Positions 6,568-15,798 are shown, counted from the stretch's first letter. The stretch: DNA of 64,000 bases from JAIBJN01 sp963802795 (GCA_963802795.1 CAWDJV010000007.1:124001-188000); one strand, 5' to 3'. Program-made: numbers and translations. The notes: generated by a model not told the origin, from the sequence alone.

Positions 6568-9066
6568 ATGAGCACGATCGCACCAGCAAAGGACACGGTC
6601 CAGTTGACCGTTGGCCGGGACGAGATCTCGTTCGAGACCGGGCACCTGGCCAAGCAGGCCGACGGCGCCGTTCTCGTCCGAAGCGGGGACACGATGATCC
6701 TCGCCACCGCGCAGGGACGTCTGGAGGCGCGGGAAGGAGCCGACTTCTTCCCGCTCACCGTCGACGTCGAGGAGCGCATGTATGCCGCGGGCAAGATCCC
6801 CGGCGGCTTCTTCAAGCGCGAGGGGCGCCCGACCGAGAGGGCGATCCTCACGGCACGGATGATCGACCGCCCGATCCGGCCGCTCTGGCCGAAGGGCTTC
6901 CGGAACGAGGTGCAGGTCATCTGCACGACGCTCTCGGCCGACCTCGTCACCCCGCACGACATCCTCGCCATCAACGGCGCCTCGGCGGCGCTCATGATCT
7001 CGCCGCTGCCCTTTTTCGGCCCTGTCGGCGCCGTTCGAATCGGCATGATCGACGGCGAGCTCGTCGTGAACCCGACGCTCCCCGAGAACGAGGAGGACTC
7101 GACCCTCGACCTCATCGTCGTCGGGACCAAGGAGGGGCTGACCATGGTCGAGGCCGGCGCGGACGAGGTGCCCGAGGACACGCTCCTCGAGGCCTTCGAG
7201 CTCGCGCACGCCGAGATCCGCAACCTCTGCGAGGCGCAGGAAGAGCTCCGACGCCGGGCCGGGAAGCCGAAGTGGCTCGACGTCGAGCTCACCGACGAGC
7301 TCGCGGCGGCGCACGGCGAACGGATCGCCGCCAGGATCGGCTCGGATGGCCTCCGCGAGGCGGCATCCGAGCTCGAGGTGATCGCCGGCGAGCTGTGCCC
7401 GCCGCTCACGATCGACTCGACCGAGGACGACATCGTCCGCGAGACCCAGGTTCGGGCGAGCCTCGACATGATCCTCGAGCAGAAGCGCCTCGAGTCCGTC
7501 CTCGCACCGGTTCGCGAGCAGTTCGAAGGCGAGCTCCAGGCCCTGACCGACGCCGAGCAGGACTCGAAGCAGCTTCGCTCGGCGAAGCGCCAGCTCCTCT
7601 TCGAGCGCATCGTCGAGACGGTCGAGCTTCCCTTCCCTGTGGGGCCGGCCACCGTCGAGGGCGAGGCGCCGACCGTGAAGGACGGGCTCACGCGCCAGTA
7701 CGTCAAGAAGGCCGGGGAAGCGATCTACAAGGAGCTCATCCGCAAGAAGATCGCCGTCGACAAGCGGCGGCCGGACGGGCGCGGCGCGGAGGAGATCCGC
7801 GAGATCGCCTGCGAGGTGGGCGTTTCCCCGCGGACGCACGGGTCGGCGCTCTTCACGCGCGGTCAGACGCAGATCCTGACGCTCTTGACGCTCGGCACGG
7901 CGAAGGAGGGCCAGCGGATCGACGACCTCTCGCTCGAGCAGGAGCGGCGCTACATGCACCACTACAACTTCCCGCCCTACTCGGTGGGGGAGACGGGCTT
8001 CATGCGCGGCCCCAAGCGCCGTGACATCGGCCACGGGGCGCTTGCCCAGCGGGCGCTCGAGCCGATGATCCCGGGCCTCGAGGAGTTCCCGTACACGGTC
8101 CGGCTCGTCTCGGAGACGCTCGAGTCGAACGGCTCGTCGTCGATGGGGTCGGTGTGCGGCTCGACGCTCTCGCTGATGGACGCCGGCGTGCCGATCAAGC
8201 GGCCGGTCGGCGGCATCGCCATGGGCCTCGTCAAGGAGGGCGACGACTACGCCATCCTCACCGACATCCAGGGCGCGGAGGACCACCTCGGCGACATGGA
8301 CTTCAAGGTCGCCGGCTCCCGCGAGGGCATCACCGCCCTCCAGATGGACATCAAGATCACCGGTGTCACGCAGGAGATCATGCGGAACGCGCTCGAGCAG
8401 GCGAAGCGGGCCCGCGAGTTCATCCTCGACAAGATGGGCGAGGTCATCGCCGAGTCGCGCGAGGAGCTCGCAGCCCACGCGCCGCGGATCACGACGATCT
8501 CGATCGACCCCGAGCAGATCGGCCTCGTCATCGGCAAGGGCGGCGAGACGATTCGAAGCCTCGAGGCGGACTACGAGGTCCAGATCGACATCGAAGAGGA
8601 CGGAACGATCCTCATCTACGCGACCGAGGGCGAGAAGGCCGACGCCGGCATCGCGGCGATCCAGGCGCTCACGAAGGAGCCCGAGGTCGGCGACACCTAC
8701 ACGGGCAAGGTCGTGAAGACCACCGACTTCGGCGCGTTCGTCGAGCTGAAGAAGGGGACCGACGGCCTCCTGCACGTCTCCAACGTCGGCCCCGGCCGTG
8801 TCGGCCACATCGAGGACGTCATCAGCCGCGGCGACGTCCTGGACGTCATCGTCCAGGAGGTCGACAAGATGCGCGGCCGCATCGGCCTGAAGCTCGTCGC
8901 CAAGCACGAGAACGGCGGGCTCGTCCAGCCCGAGGAGCTGATCGAGCGTGCCAAGGACGCTCCCCCGCGCGAGCGGCGCGAGCGGGACGGCGGCGACCGC
9001 GGCCCGCGTGGGGGCGGCAGGCGCCGGGGCGGCGGCGGTCCGCGCGGCCGCCGCGAGGACGGCTAG
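6568..9066 (+). CDS. pnp: Polyribonucleotide nucleotidyltransferase (PNPase)
   Basis: Encodes 832 residues. Two RNase PH-like cores are joined by an alpha-helical linker, followed by a KH domain (IDPEQIGLVIGKGGETIRSL) and an S1 domain (TDFGAFVELKKGTDGLLHVS). A basic glycine/arginine-rich tail of about 50 residues follows and explains the extra length over the usual 700-750. PNPase degrades RNA 3' to 5' using phosphate. ATG at 6568 is set by an exceptionally strong ribosome-binding site, unlike the leaderless starts around it. RNase J and RNase Y genes are also in this window. Confidence 0.97.
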   Translation: MSTIAPAKDTVQLTVGRDEISFETGHLAKQADGAVLVRSGDTMILATAQGRLEAREGADFFPLTVDVEERMYAAGKIPGGFFKREGRPTERAILTARMIDRPIRPLWPKGFRNEVQVICTTLSADLVTPHDILAINGASAALMISPLPFFGPVGAVRIGMIDGELVVNPTLPENEEDSTLDLIVVGTKEGLTMVEAGADEVPEDTLLEAFELAHAEIRNLCEAQEELRRRAGKPKWLDVELTDELAAAHGERIAARIGSDGLREAASELEVIAGELCPPLTIDSTEDDIVRETQVRASLDMILEQKRLESVLAPVREQFEGELQALTDAEQDSKQLRSAKRQLLFERIVETVELPFPVGPATVEGEAPTVKDGLTRQYVKKAGEAIYKELIRKKIAVDKRRPDGRGAEEIREIACEVGVSPRTHGSALFTRGQTQILTLLTLGTAKEGQRIDDLSLEQERRYMHHYNFPPYSVGETGFMRGPKRRDIGHGALAQRALEPMIPGLEEFPYTVRLVSETLESNGSSSMGSVCGSTLSLMDAGVPIKRPVGGIAMGLVKEGDDYAILTDIQGAEDHLGDMDFKVAGSREGITALQMDIKITGVTQEIMRNALEQAKRAREFILDKMGEVIAESREELAAHAPRITTISIDPEQIGLVIGKGGETIRSLEADYEVQIDIEEDGTILIYATEGEKADAGIAAIQALTKEPEVGDTYTGKVVKTTDFGAFVELKKGTDGLLHVSNVGPGRVGHIEDVISRGDVLDVIVQEVDKMRGRIGLKLVAKHENGGLVQPEELIERAKDAPPRERRERDGGDRGPRGGGRRRGGGGPRGRREDG

Positions 9067-9084
9067 CGAGAAGAGCTCTCGAGT

Positions 9085-9115
9085 GGGGTGACGGCGCTCA
9101 ACGCGCCGCCGCCCC
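9085..9115. terminator. Bidirectional terminator between pnp and the EamA gene
   Basis: Arms at 9085-9097 and 9103-9115 pair over 13 positions with one mismatch and one G-T wobble, around a TCAAC loop. It sits between the convergent stop codons of pnp and the EamA transporter. There is no clear T-run on either side, as is common in high-GC Actinobacteria. Confidence 0.55.
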
Positions 9116-9117
9116 GC

Positions 9118-10062
9118 TCACCGTGCCCGCTGGGCCAGCGCGACGCCTCCGATCACGAGCGCGCCGCCGACCGCGAGCCAGGCCGTCACGGTCTCCTCCA
9201 GGAGCAGCGCGCCCAGCAGCACTGCGAGCGGCGAGATCAGGTACGTGTACGTCACCGCGCCGGTGGCGCCGAGCCCGCGCAGCCCGAGGTTCCACCCGAT
9301 GTAGCCGAGGAACGTCGAGACGACGCCGAGGTAGAGCACCAGCGCCGCGTCCTCGAGAGAGATGCCCGAGACCGAGTCGACCGTTCCGCCGCCGGCGAAC
9401 GGCAGCAGGAAGACCGTCCCGACGAGGCTCGTCGCGGCCGTGAGCGCGAGGAGGTCGTAGCGTCCCAGCAGCGGCTTCAGGAGCACGTTGTAGAGGGCGA
9501 AGGCCACCGGGGCGGCGAGGACGATCAGCGGCCCCTTGGCATTCGCGAACGACAGCTCGCCACCCGCGCCGAGGAGGACGACGATGGCGACTCCCGCGAA
9601 GGCGACGGCGAGCCCGGCAGCCCGGCGCAGGCTCCATCGCTCCAGCCCCAGGCCGACGGCGAGCAGGAGCGTGAGCGCGGGGGCGAGGGCGACGACGAGG
9701 GCCGCGGTCCCGGAGGTCGTGTACCTCGTGCCCACGTTGAGCGAGAGGTGGTAGCCGACCACCACGCAGACCCCGACCGCAGCCAGCCGCAGGCCGTCCC
9801 GCCGTGTGAGGCCGGGAAGTCCGCCGACCCGCCGGAGAAGGAGCCCGAACCCGGGTGCTGCGACGAGATACCGGAGGAGCGCGACGTCCTCGGCTGCGAA
9901 ACCGTGATCGAGGAGCGCCTTGATCACCGAGAAGGCGCTCGCCCAGACAACGACGACAGCGAGGAGCGCCCCGTGGGCGGAGGCTGTCGATCGCCGGAGC
10001 GCAACCGCCGATTCCATCCACGGAGTTGAACCAGCGGGAGCGCGCTTCCGTGAGGTCGCCAT
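9118..10062 (-). CDS. EamA / drug-metabolite-transporter-family permease
   Basis: About 314 residues with ten predicted membrane helices in two EamA repeats. Typical landmarks include VWASAFSVIKALLDHG in the first helix and VVSTFLGYIGWNLGLRGLGATGAV in the second repeat. Members export amino acids, metabolites or drugs; the substrate here is unknown. ATG at 10062 gives a hydrophilic 15-residue extension; ATG at 10017 starts right before the first helix and is a credible alternative. The start is only 9 bases from the divergent reductase gene. Confidence 0.85.
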   Translation of the reverse strand: MATSRKRAPAGSTPWMESAVALRRSTASAHGALLAVVVVWASAFSVIKALLDHGFAAEDVALLRYLVAAPGFGLLLRRVGGLPGLTRRDGLRLAAVGVCVVVGYHLSLNVGTRYTTSGTAALVVALAPALTLLLAVGLGLERWSLRRAAGLAVAFAGVAIVVLLGAGGELSFANAKGPLIVLAAPVAFALYNVLLKPLLGRYDLLALTAATSLVGTVFLLPFAGGGTVDSVSGISLEDAALVLYLGVVSTFLGYIGWNLGLRGLGATGAVTYTYLISPLAVLLGALLLEETVTAWLAVGGALVIGGVALAQRAR

Positions 10063-10065
10063 AAT
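10060..10065 (+). promoter_or_regulatory. -10 element (CATAAT) of the reductase gene
   Basis: CATAAT ends 6 bases before the GTG of the reductase gene, the same sequence and spacing seen before hflX. It overlaps the upstream ATG candidate of the divergent EamA gene, so if that start is used the two genes compete for the same few bases. Confidence 0.5.
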
Positions 10066-10071
10066 GGCGCG

Positions 10072-11247
10072 GTGACGCGCTACGACGCGATCGTCGTGGG
10101 TGCCGGGCCCGCGGGCTCGACCTGCGCCTACCGGCTGGCCGCCGCGGGCGCCTCGGTCCTCCTGCTCGACCGCGCGCGCTTTCCGCGCGACAAGCCCTGC
10201 GGGGGCGGCGTCACCGGCCGCGCAGAGCGTCTCATCCCGTTCGGCATCGACCCCGTGGTGGAGGACGTCGTCACCTCGGTGCGCCTGCGCCTGCGCTACG
10301 GCGACTGGGTCGAGCGGGGCAGCGGCAAGCCGCTCGTCCTCATGACCCAGCGGCTCCGGCTCGACGCCTACCTCGCCGAGCAGGCGGCGGCGACCGGTGC
10401 GGACCTCCGCGAGGGAGTCAAGGTGGAGCGCGTCGAAGCGGACTCCGGCGGTGTCGAGGTGCTCGCGGGAGGCGAGCGGCTGCGCGGAGCGGTCCTCGTC
10501 GGGGCCGACGGGGTCAACGGCGTCTGCGGACGAGCGCTCGGGCTCGGGGGAAACCAGGCGGTGGGTGTTGCCATCGAAGGCAACGCACCTTACGATCGCC
10601 TCCGGACGGACGGCTACCGCGGCCGCGCCGACCTCGAGCTGGGCCTCGTGCCGGGCGGCTACGGCTGGGTCTTCCCGAAAGGCGACCACGTCAACGTCGG
10701 GATCGGCGGCTGGGAGGGGGAGGCATCCGGCCTCCGGGCGCGCCTGCGGGAGCTCTCGGCGGCACACGGGCTCGGGCCCGACGACCTCGAGGGGGTGCGC
10801 GGCTACCGGCTTCCGCTGCGCTCGCCGCGCTCGGTCCTCGCGCGCGGCCGGGCCGCCCTGGTAGGCGACGCCGCCGGCCTCGTCGACCCCGTCTCCGGCG
10901 ACGGTATGTTCGAGGGCTTCCTCTCGGCGAAGCTCGCAGCCGAAGCGGCCCTCGACGTTCTCGCGGGCCGTGCGGAGGGGCTCGATGCCTACGGCGACCG
11001 GTTGACGCGCAGCCTCGCCACCCACCTGTGGGCGTCCTGGGGCGTGAAGGCCGCTCTCGACCGCTTCCCGAGGACGACCTTCCGCCTGGCGTCGACGACG
11101 ATCGTCTGGCGCACGGTGGAGAGGCTCGTCCGCGGCGAGATCGAGGACATCCGCGGTGCACGGGGCCTCGCCCGCCCTCCGCTCAAGGCCCTCGCCGCCC
11201 TTGCGCGCGCAGCCGGCGACCCCGGCGGGGCCTTCAAGCCCTCCTGA
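10072..11247 (+). CDS. Geranylgeranyl-reductase-family FAD-dependent oxidoreductase
   Basis: Encodes 391 residues. The N-terminal dinucleotide-binding motif is DAIVVGAGPAGSTCAYRLA, followed by the family-specific PCGGGVT motif and a second flavin motif, GRAALVGDAAGLVDPVSGDGMFEGFLS. Such enzymes reduce isoprenoid double bonds, for example in menaquinone side chains or lipids; the substrate is not given by sequence. Two of its neighbours are unrelated (a transporter and an M16 protease), so context does not narrow the role. Confidence 0.86.
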   Translation: MTRYDAIVVGAGPAGSTCAYRLAAAGASVLLLDRARFPRDKPCGGGVTGRAERLIPFGIDPVVEDVVTSVRLRLRYGDWVERGSGKPLVLMTQRLRLDAYLAEQAAATGADLREGVKVERVEADSGGVEVLAGGERLRGAVLVGADGVNGVCGRALGLGGNQAVGVAIEGNAPYDRLRTDGYRGRADLELGLVPGGYGWVFPKGDHVNVGIGGWEGEASGLRARLRELSAAHGLGPDDLEGVRGYRLPLRSPRSVLARGRAALVGDAAGLVDPVSGDGMFEGFLSAKLAAEAALDVLAGRAEGLDAYGDRLTRSLATHLWASWGVKAALDRFPRTTFRLASTTIVWRTVERLVRGEIEDIRGARGLARPPLKALAALARAAGDPGGAFKPS

Positions 11248-11263
11248 AGCCCGGTTCAGAACC

Positions 11264-11269
11264 TACGAT
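11264..11269 (+). promoter_or_regulatory. -10 element of the M16 protease gene
   Basis: TACGAT ends 6 bases before the GTG at 11276, which fixes that codon as the likely leaderless start. No -35 sequence was recognised. Confidence 0.5.
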
Positions 11270-11275
11270 GCCGGG

Positions 11276-12571
11276 GTGCAGAACTACCTCCTGACGACGC
11301 TCGACGGCGGCACCCGCGTCGTCACCGAGCCTCTGCCGTCCGTGCGGTCGGCCGCGATCGGGCTCTGGATCGGCACCGGCTCCCGGGACGAGGACGACGC
11401 GCACGCCGGCGTGAGCCACTTCCTCGAGCACCTGCTCTTCAAGGGCACCGGCTCCTACTCGGCGCTCGAGATCGCGGAGATCTTCGACACGTTCGGCGGC
11501 GAGTTGAACGCTGCCACCGCCCGCGATTACACGGTCGTCTACGGACGGGTGCTCGACGAGCACCTCGAGAAGGCGCTCGACGTCATGACCGACATGGTCT
11601 TCGCGCCCAGCCTCGCCGACCTCGACGCCGAGCGCGAGGTGGTCCTCGAGGAGATCGCGATGGTTGAGGACACGCCTCAGGAGCTCATCTTCGACCTCGT
11701 CACGAGCGCCGTCTTCGGGAACCACCCGCTCGGGCGGCCCGTCCTGGGCTCTGCCGACGTGATCTCCAGCGTCTCGCGCCGCTCGCTCGGGTCGTTCCAC
11801 CGTCGGCGTTACCGGGTGGACAACGTCGTCGTCGCCACGGCGGGGAGCGTCGACCACGACCGGCTCGTGAAGCTCGTCGAGACGATGGCCGCGAAGGCGC
11901 CTGCGCCGCCCGCTCGCAAGCCGGCGGCCCGGGCTCCGCTCGTCGCCCCGCCGCCGCCTTCGCTCGTCTTCCAGAAGAAGGCGACGGAGCAGTACCACGT
12001 CTGCCTCTCCGCCCCCGGCATCGCCCGCTCCGACCGCCGCCGCTTCACCGCGTCGATCCTCGACGGCGTGCTGGGCGGCTCGGCGTCGTCGCGCCTCTTC
12101 CAGGAGATCCGCGAGAAGCGCGGGCTCGCGTACGCGGTCTACACGTTCTCTTCCCAGTACGCGGACACGGGTCAGATCGGCGTCTACCTGGGAACGCGCG
12201 AGGAAAACCTGGGCGAGTGCCTGCGGATCGTCGCCGAGCAGGTCGAGATCATCGCGCGCGACGGCCCGCGCCCCGACGAGCTCGAGCGCGCGAAGGAGAA
12301 CCTCAAGGGCCGGATCATGCTGTCCATGGAGCTCACCTCGAACCGCATGAGCCGCCTCGGGAAGTCGCTCATCACCGACAGCGAGCTGCTGGGGCTCGAC
12401 CGGATCCTCGCCGAGATCGAGGCCGTCGACACCGACTCGGTGGCGCAGCTGGCCGCCGTGCTGCTCCCGCCCGAGGCGTTCTCGGTGGCCGCGATCGGGC
12501 CGAACGAGGAGCGCTTCCTCGAGGCCGTCGAGCCGGTCTGCCCGGGCCTCGTCGAGCGGGCCGCCGCGTGA
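11276..12571 (+). CDS. M16-family zinc metallopeptidase (pitrilysin/MPP-like)
   Basis: Encodes 431 residues. The inverted zinc motif HFLEH lies at residues 48-52, with the downstream glutamate in REVVLEEIAMVEDTP. The C-terminal half carries the inactive M16_C domain with GGSASSRLFQEIREKRGLAYAVY, the conserved R/Y pair of processing peptidases. Start GTG 11276 is preferred over an upstream frame extension because the protein family begins here and a TACGAT box is 6 bases away. It is joined to dapB by a GTGA overlap, an arrangement also seen in other Actinobacteria. Confidence 0.92.
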   Translation: MQNYLLTTLDGGTRVVTEPLPSVRSAAIGLWIGTGSRDEDDAHAGVSHFLEHLLFKGTGSYSALEIAEIFDTFGGELNAATARDYTVVYGRVLDEHLEKALDVMTDMVFAPSLADLDAEREVVLEEIAMVEDTPQELIFDLVTSAVFGNHPLGRPVLGSADVISSVSRRSLGSFHRRRYRVDNVVVATAGSVDHDRLVKLVETMAAKAPAPPARKPAARAPLVAPPPPSLVFQKKATEQYHVCLSAPGIARSDRRRFTASILDGVLGGSASSRLFQEIREKRGLAYAVYTFSSQYADTGQIGVYLGTREENLGECLRIVAEQVEIIARDGPRPDELERAKENLKGRIMLSMELTSNRMSRLGKSLITDSELLGLDRILAEIEAVDTDSVAQLAAVLLPPEAFSVAAIGPNEERFLEAVEPVCPGLVERAAA

Positions 12572-13206
12572 GGATCCTCCTGCTCGGCGCAGGCGGCAAG
12601 GTGGGATCGGCCCTCGGCCCCCGCCTCGCCGAGGCCGGACACGAGGTGGCCCCGGCCGGCCGCGACGACCCCTGGGAGCCTGCCGGGCACGACGCGGCCG
12701 TCGACTTCACGCGGCCGGACGCCGTCCGGGCCAACGTCGCGCGCTGCCTGGAAGCCGGCGTCCCCTGCGTCGTCGGGACGACGGGGCTCGGGCCGGACGA
12801 TCTGGCCGCGCTCGACGAGCTGGCCAAGGACCGGGGGGTCGCGTGCTTCGTGGCCCCGAACTTCGCCGTCGGGGCGATCCTCATGATCCGGTTCGCGGCC
12901 GAGGCCGCGCGGCACCTCCCGCGCACGGAGATCGTCGAGCTGCATCACGAGACGAAGGTCGACGCGCCCTCCGGCACCGCCAGGGCAACCGCCGCGGCGC
13001 TGCCCGGCGACGTTCCCGTCCACAGCGTCCGCCTGCCGGGCCTCGTCGCCCACCAGGAGGTGCTGCTCGGGGGCGACGGCCAGCTGCTCACCATCCGGCA
13101 CGACACCTTTTCACGGGAGGCGTTCGCGCCCGGCGTCCTCCTCGCTCTCGACCGCCTCTCCTCGCTCCCGCCGGGCGTCACCGTGGGGCTCGAGACCCTG
13201 CTGTAG
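12568..13206 (+). CDS. dapB: 4-hydroxy-tetrahydrodipicolinate reductase
   Basis: Encodes 212 residues, shorter than the usual 240-270; the missing part lies in the N-terminal nucleotide-binding half between LGAGGKVGSALG and VVGTTG. The catalytic and substrate motif LHHETKVDAPSGTARATA is complete, with the catalytic histidine and lysine. It reduces the dapA product to tetrahydrodipicolinate in the lysine/diaminopimelate pathway. The GTG overlaps the M16 protease stop. The short form is probably functional because all catalytic residues are present. Confidence 0.9.
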   Translation: MRILLLGAGGKVGSALGPRLAEAGHEVAPAGRDDPWEPAGHDAAVDFTRPDAVRANVARCLEAGVPCVVGTTGLGPDDLAALDELAKDRGVACFVAPNFAVGAILMIRFAAEAARHLPRTEIVELHHETKVDAPSGTARATAAALPGDVPVHSVRLPGLVAHQEVLLGGDGQLLTIRHDTFSREAFAPGVLLALDRLSSLPPGVTVGLETLL

Positions 13207-13236
13207 CACGCTCCGGGGCCCCGCCGGGACTCCGAG

Positions 13237-13242
13237 TACAAT
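13237..13242 (+). promoter_or_regulatory. -10 element of dapA
   Basis: TACAAT, close to the consensus TATAAT, ends 8 bases before the GTG of dapA. Transcription would begin at the start codon. It suggests that dapA has its own promoter although dapB lies just upstream. Confidence 0.55.
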
Positions 13243-13250
13243 CCCGACCA

Positions 13251-14135
13251 GTGCTCGGCGAGGTTCTCACAGCCGTCGTCACTCCTTTCCGTGCGGACGG
13301 ATCCGTCGACCTCGACGCCTTCCGCGCTCTCTGCACGCACCTGGTCGACGAGGGCTCGGACGGCGTGGTCGTCGCGGGCACGACCGGTGAGTCCCCGACG
13401 CTCGCGGACGACGAGCGGCTCGCGCTCTTCGCCGCCGCGGTCGAGACGGTCGGGAACCGCGCGACCGTCGTTGCCGGCACGGGGACCTACTCGACCGCGC
13501 ACTCGGTCCACCTCACGGGCCAGGCGCACGAGCTCGGTGTCGATGCCTTCCTCGTCGTGACGCCCTACTACTCGAAGCCGCCGCCCCGTGGCGTCGTCGA
13601 GCACTTCCGTGCGATCGCGGACGCCACCGACCGCCCGATCGTGGTCTACAACATCCCTCAGCGCGTCGTCGTCAACCTGGAGCCGGACACGCTCGCGGAG
13701 CTCGGCGGGATTCCCAACGTCACCGCCGTCAAGCAGGCCACGACGGACCCGGAGCAGGCACGCCGCATCCTGGCCGAGACCGACCTCGCGCTGTACGCGG
13801 GCAACGACGAGCTCCTGCTGCCCTTCCTCGAGCTCGGTGCGGTCGGCGGCGTCCTGGTCTACACCCACATCGTCGGCGCGCGCGTCAGGGAGCTCGTCAC
13901 CCGCTTCCGGCAGGGTGACGTGAAAGGCGCGCGCACGATCGACGCTGAGCTGCGCCCGGTGATCGAGGCGCTCGCCGTGACGACCAACCCGATCCCCGTG
14001 AAGGCCGCGCTCGCCATGATCGGCCACGACGTCGGCGGGCTGCGGCTGCCGCTCGTGGAGGCGACCGAGGACGAGCGGGCAGTCATCCGCGAGGCGCTGG
14101 AGCGAGTGGGCGTCCTCGAGAGCGCTCACGTCTAG
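13251..14135 (+). CDS. dapA: 4-hydroxy-tetrahydrodipicolinate synthase
   Basis: Encodes 294 residues with a TIM-barrel fold. Schiff-base Lys161 is in NVTAVKQAT, Tyr133 in VVYNIPQR, and the threonine pair in VVAGTTGESPTL, all at the E. coli positions. It condenses pyruvate with aspartate semialdehyde, the first committed step to diaminopimelate. GTG at 13251 follows the TACAAT box. The RNase J gene follows on the same strand, the same dapA-rnj neighbourhood as in Mycobacterium and Streptomyces. Confidence 0.95.
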   Translation: MLGEVLTAVVTPFRADGSVDLDAFRALCTHLVDEGSDGVVVAGTTGESPTLADDERLALFAAAVETVGNRATVVAGTGTYSTAHSVHLTGQAHELGVDAFLVVTPYYSKPPPRGVVEHFRAIADATDRPIVVYNIPQRVVVNLEPDTLAELGGIPNVTAVKQATTDPEQARRILAETDLALYAGNDELLLPFLELGAVGGVLVYTHIVGARVRELVTRFRQGDVKGARTIDAELRPVIEALAVTTNPIPVKAALAMIGHDVGGLRLPLVEATEDERAVIREALERVGVLESAHV

Positions 14136-14199
14136 TCCGGCCGCATCGGGCTCGACGCGCGTCATCCCGCTCGGCGGCCTCGGCGAGGTCGGCAAGAAC

Positions 14200-15798
14200 A
14201 TGACCGTCGTCGAGTGCAGCGAGGGAATCGTCGTCGTCGACGCAGGTCTTTCGTTCCCCCGGGACGAGCACCTCGGCGTCGACCTCGTCCTCCCGGACAT
14301 CGAGTACCTGCGGACGCGACGCGAGGACGTCCGAGCCGTCGTCCTCACGCACGGCCACGAGGACCACGTCGGCGGCCTGCCCTACCTCCTGCGTGAGATC
14401 GACGTCCCCCAGGTCTGGGCCACCCGGCTCACGCTCGGACTCGTCCAGTCGAAGCTGGACGAGCACGGGCTCATGCGGGCCGCCGAGCTCGTCGAGATCG
14501 ACCCCGACCGGGGACCGGTCGACCTCGGTCCGTACCGGGCGGAGTTCGTTCGCATGGCGCACTCGATCCCCGACGCGGTCGCAGTCGCGCTCGGCACGCC
14601 CGGCGGGCTCGTGGTCGCGACCGGCGACTACAAGATCGACCACACGCCCGTAGACGGGTTCCGCACCGACCTCGGCAAGCTCGCGGAGCTCGGGAACCGC
14701 GGCGTGGACCTGCTCCTCGGCGACTCGACGAACGCCGAGCGGCCGGGGGTAACCCAGTCGGAGCGCACGGTGGGAGAGGAGTTCCGCCATCTCATCCCGC
14801 AACGCCGAGGCCGCGTGCTCATCGCGTCCTTCGCCTCGAACATCCATCGGGTGCAGCAGGCGATCGACGTTGCCTCCAATACCGGCCGGAAGGTGTGCCT
14901 CGTGGGGCGGTCGCTCCGCAAGAACGTCAACATCTCGCGCAACCTCGGCTACCTCGACGTGAGCGACGACTTGATCGTCAAGCCGGACGAGCTCGACTCG
15001 CTCCGCCCCGAGCAGACGATGATCCTCTGCACCGGGAGCCAGGGCGAGCCGATGTCGGCACTCACGCGCATGGCCTACCACGACCATCCGCACGTGGCCA
15101 TCGAGGAGGACGACACGGTCATCATCTCGGCGAAGCCGGTGCCTGGGAACGAGCTGCGCGTCCACGACACGATCAACCGGCTGGCCAAGTCGGGCGCGGA
15201 GGTGCTGCACCAGGAGATCGCGCCCGTCCACGTCTCGGGACACGGGAACGCCGAGGAGATCCGGACGATCCTCGCGCTCCTACGCCCGCGCAACGTCATG
15301 CCGGTGCACGGCGAGTTCCGCATGCTGGCCGCGCAGGCGCGTCTCGCGCGCGATGCCGGCGTCCCCGCCGACCGAATCGTCCTCGCCGAGAACGGCTCCG
15401 TCGTCGAGCTGCGGAGCGGTATCGCGCGGCTCGTCGAGCAGCTCGACGTCGGAAGCACCTTCGTGGACGGGCTCGGCGTCGGGGACGTGCGCGACGTCGC
15501 GCTCCGCGACCGCCGCCACCTCTCCGAGGACGGCGTCCTCATCGTCGTCGCGACGGTCGGGATGCAGGACGGAAGCGATATCTCGGCACCTGAGGTCATC
15601 TCGCGTGGCTTCGCCGAGACGGACTCGCTCCTCGAAGAGGCGCGAGCCGAGGCCGAGCGCACGGTCGAGGAGTGCCTGCGCCAGAACGTGCGGGAGCTGA
15701 AGCTTCTTCAGGAGCACATCCACGACAACGTGGGCAAGCTCGTCGCCGACCGCACCGGCCGCCGGCCGATGATCCTCCCGGTCGTCGTCGAGGTCTAG
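14200..15798 (+). CDS. rnj: Ribonuclease J
   Basis: A metallo-beta-lactamase/beta-CASP ribonuclease of 532 residues or slightly more, with LTHGHEDHVGGLPYLL metal ligands, LLGDSTNAERPG, and the beta-CASP motifs followed by VSGHGNAEEI and MPVHGEFRML. It is a 5'-3' exonuclease and endonuclease in RNA maturation. The conserved N-terminal strand RVIPLGGLGEVGKN is encoded in frame from about 14158, upstream of the first ATG at 14200, but no ATG, GTG or TTG lies in frame between there and the dapA stop. The real start is therefore unclear. The stop overlaps the convergent enolase-like gene by 4 bases. Confidence 0.92.
   Translation: MTVVECSEGIVVVDAGLSFPRDEHLGVDLVLPDIEYLRTRREDVRAVVLTHGHEDHVGGLPYLLREIDVPQVWATRLTLGLVQSKLDEHGLMRAAELVEIDPDRGPVDLGPYRAEFVRMAHSIPDAVAVALGTPGGLVVATGDYKIDHTPVDGFRTDLGKLAELGNRGVDLLLGDSTNAERPGVTQSERTVGEEFRHLIPQRRGRVLIASFASNIHRVQQAIDVASNTGRKVCLVGRSLRKNVNISRNLGYLDVSDDLIVKPDELDSLRPEQTMILCTGSQGEPMSALTRMAYHDHPHVAIEEDDTVIISAKPVPGNELRVHDTINRLAKSGAEVLHQEIAPVHVSGHGNAEEIRTILALLRPRNVMPVHGEFRMLAAQARLARDAGVPADRIVLAENGSVVELRSGIARLVEQLDVGSTFVDGLGVGDVRDVALRDRRHLSEDGVLIVVATVGMQDGSDISAPEVISRGFAETDSLLEEARAEAERTVEECLRQNVRELKLLQEHIHDNVGKLVADRTGRRPMILPVVVEV

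Noticed and set aside
6358..8907. A long open frame (849 codons) on the minus strand
   Set aside because: It is antisense to pnp. Its composition (Asp/Arg/Leu/Val runs) is what the complement of a high-GC gene gives, and it has no recognisable domain.
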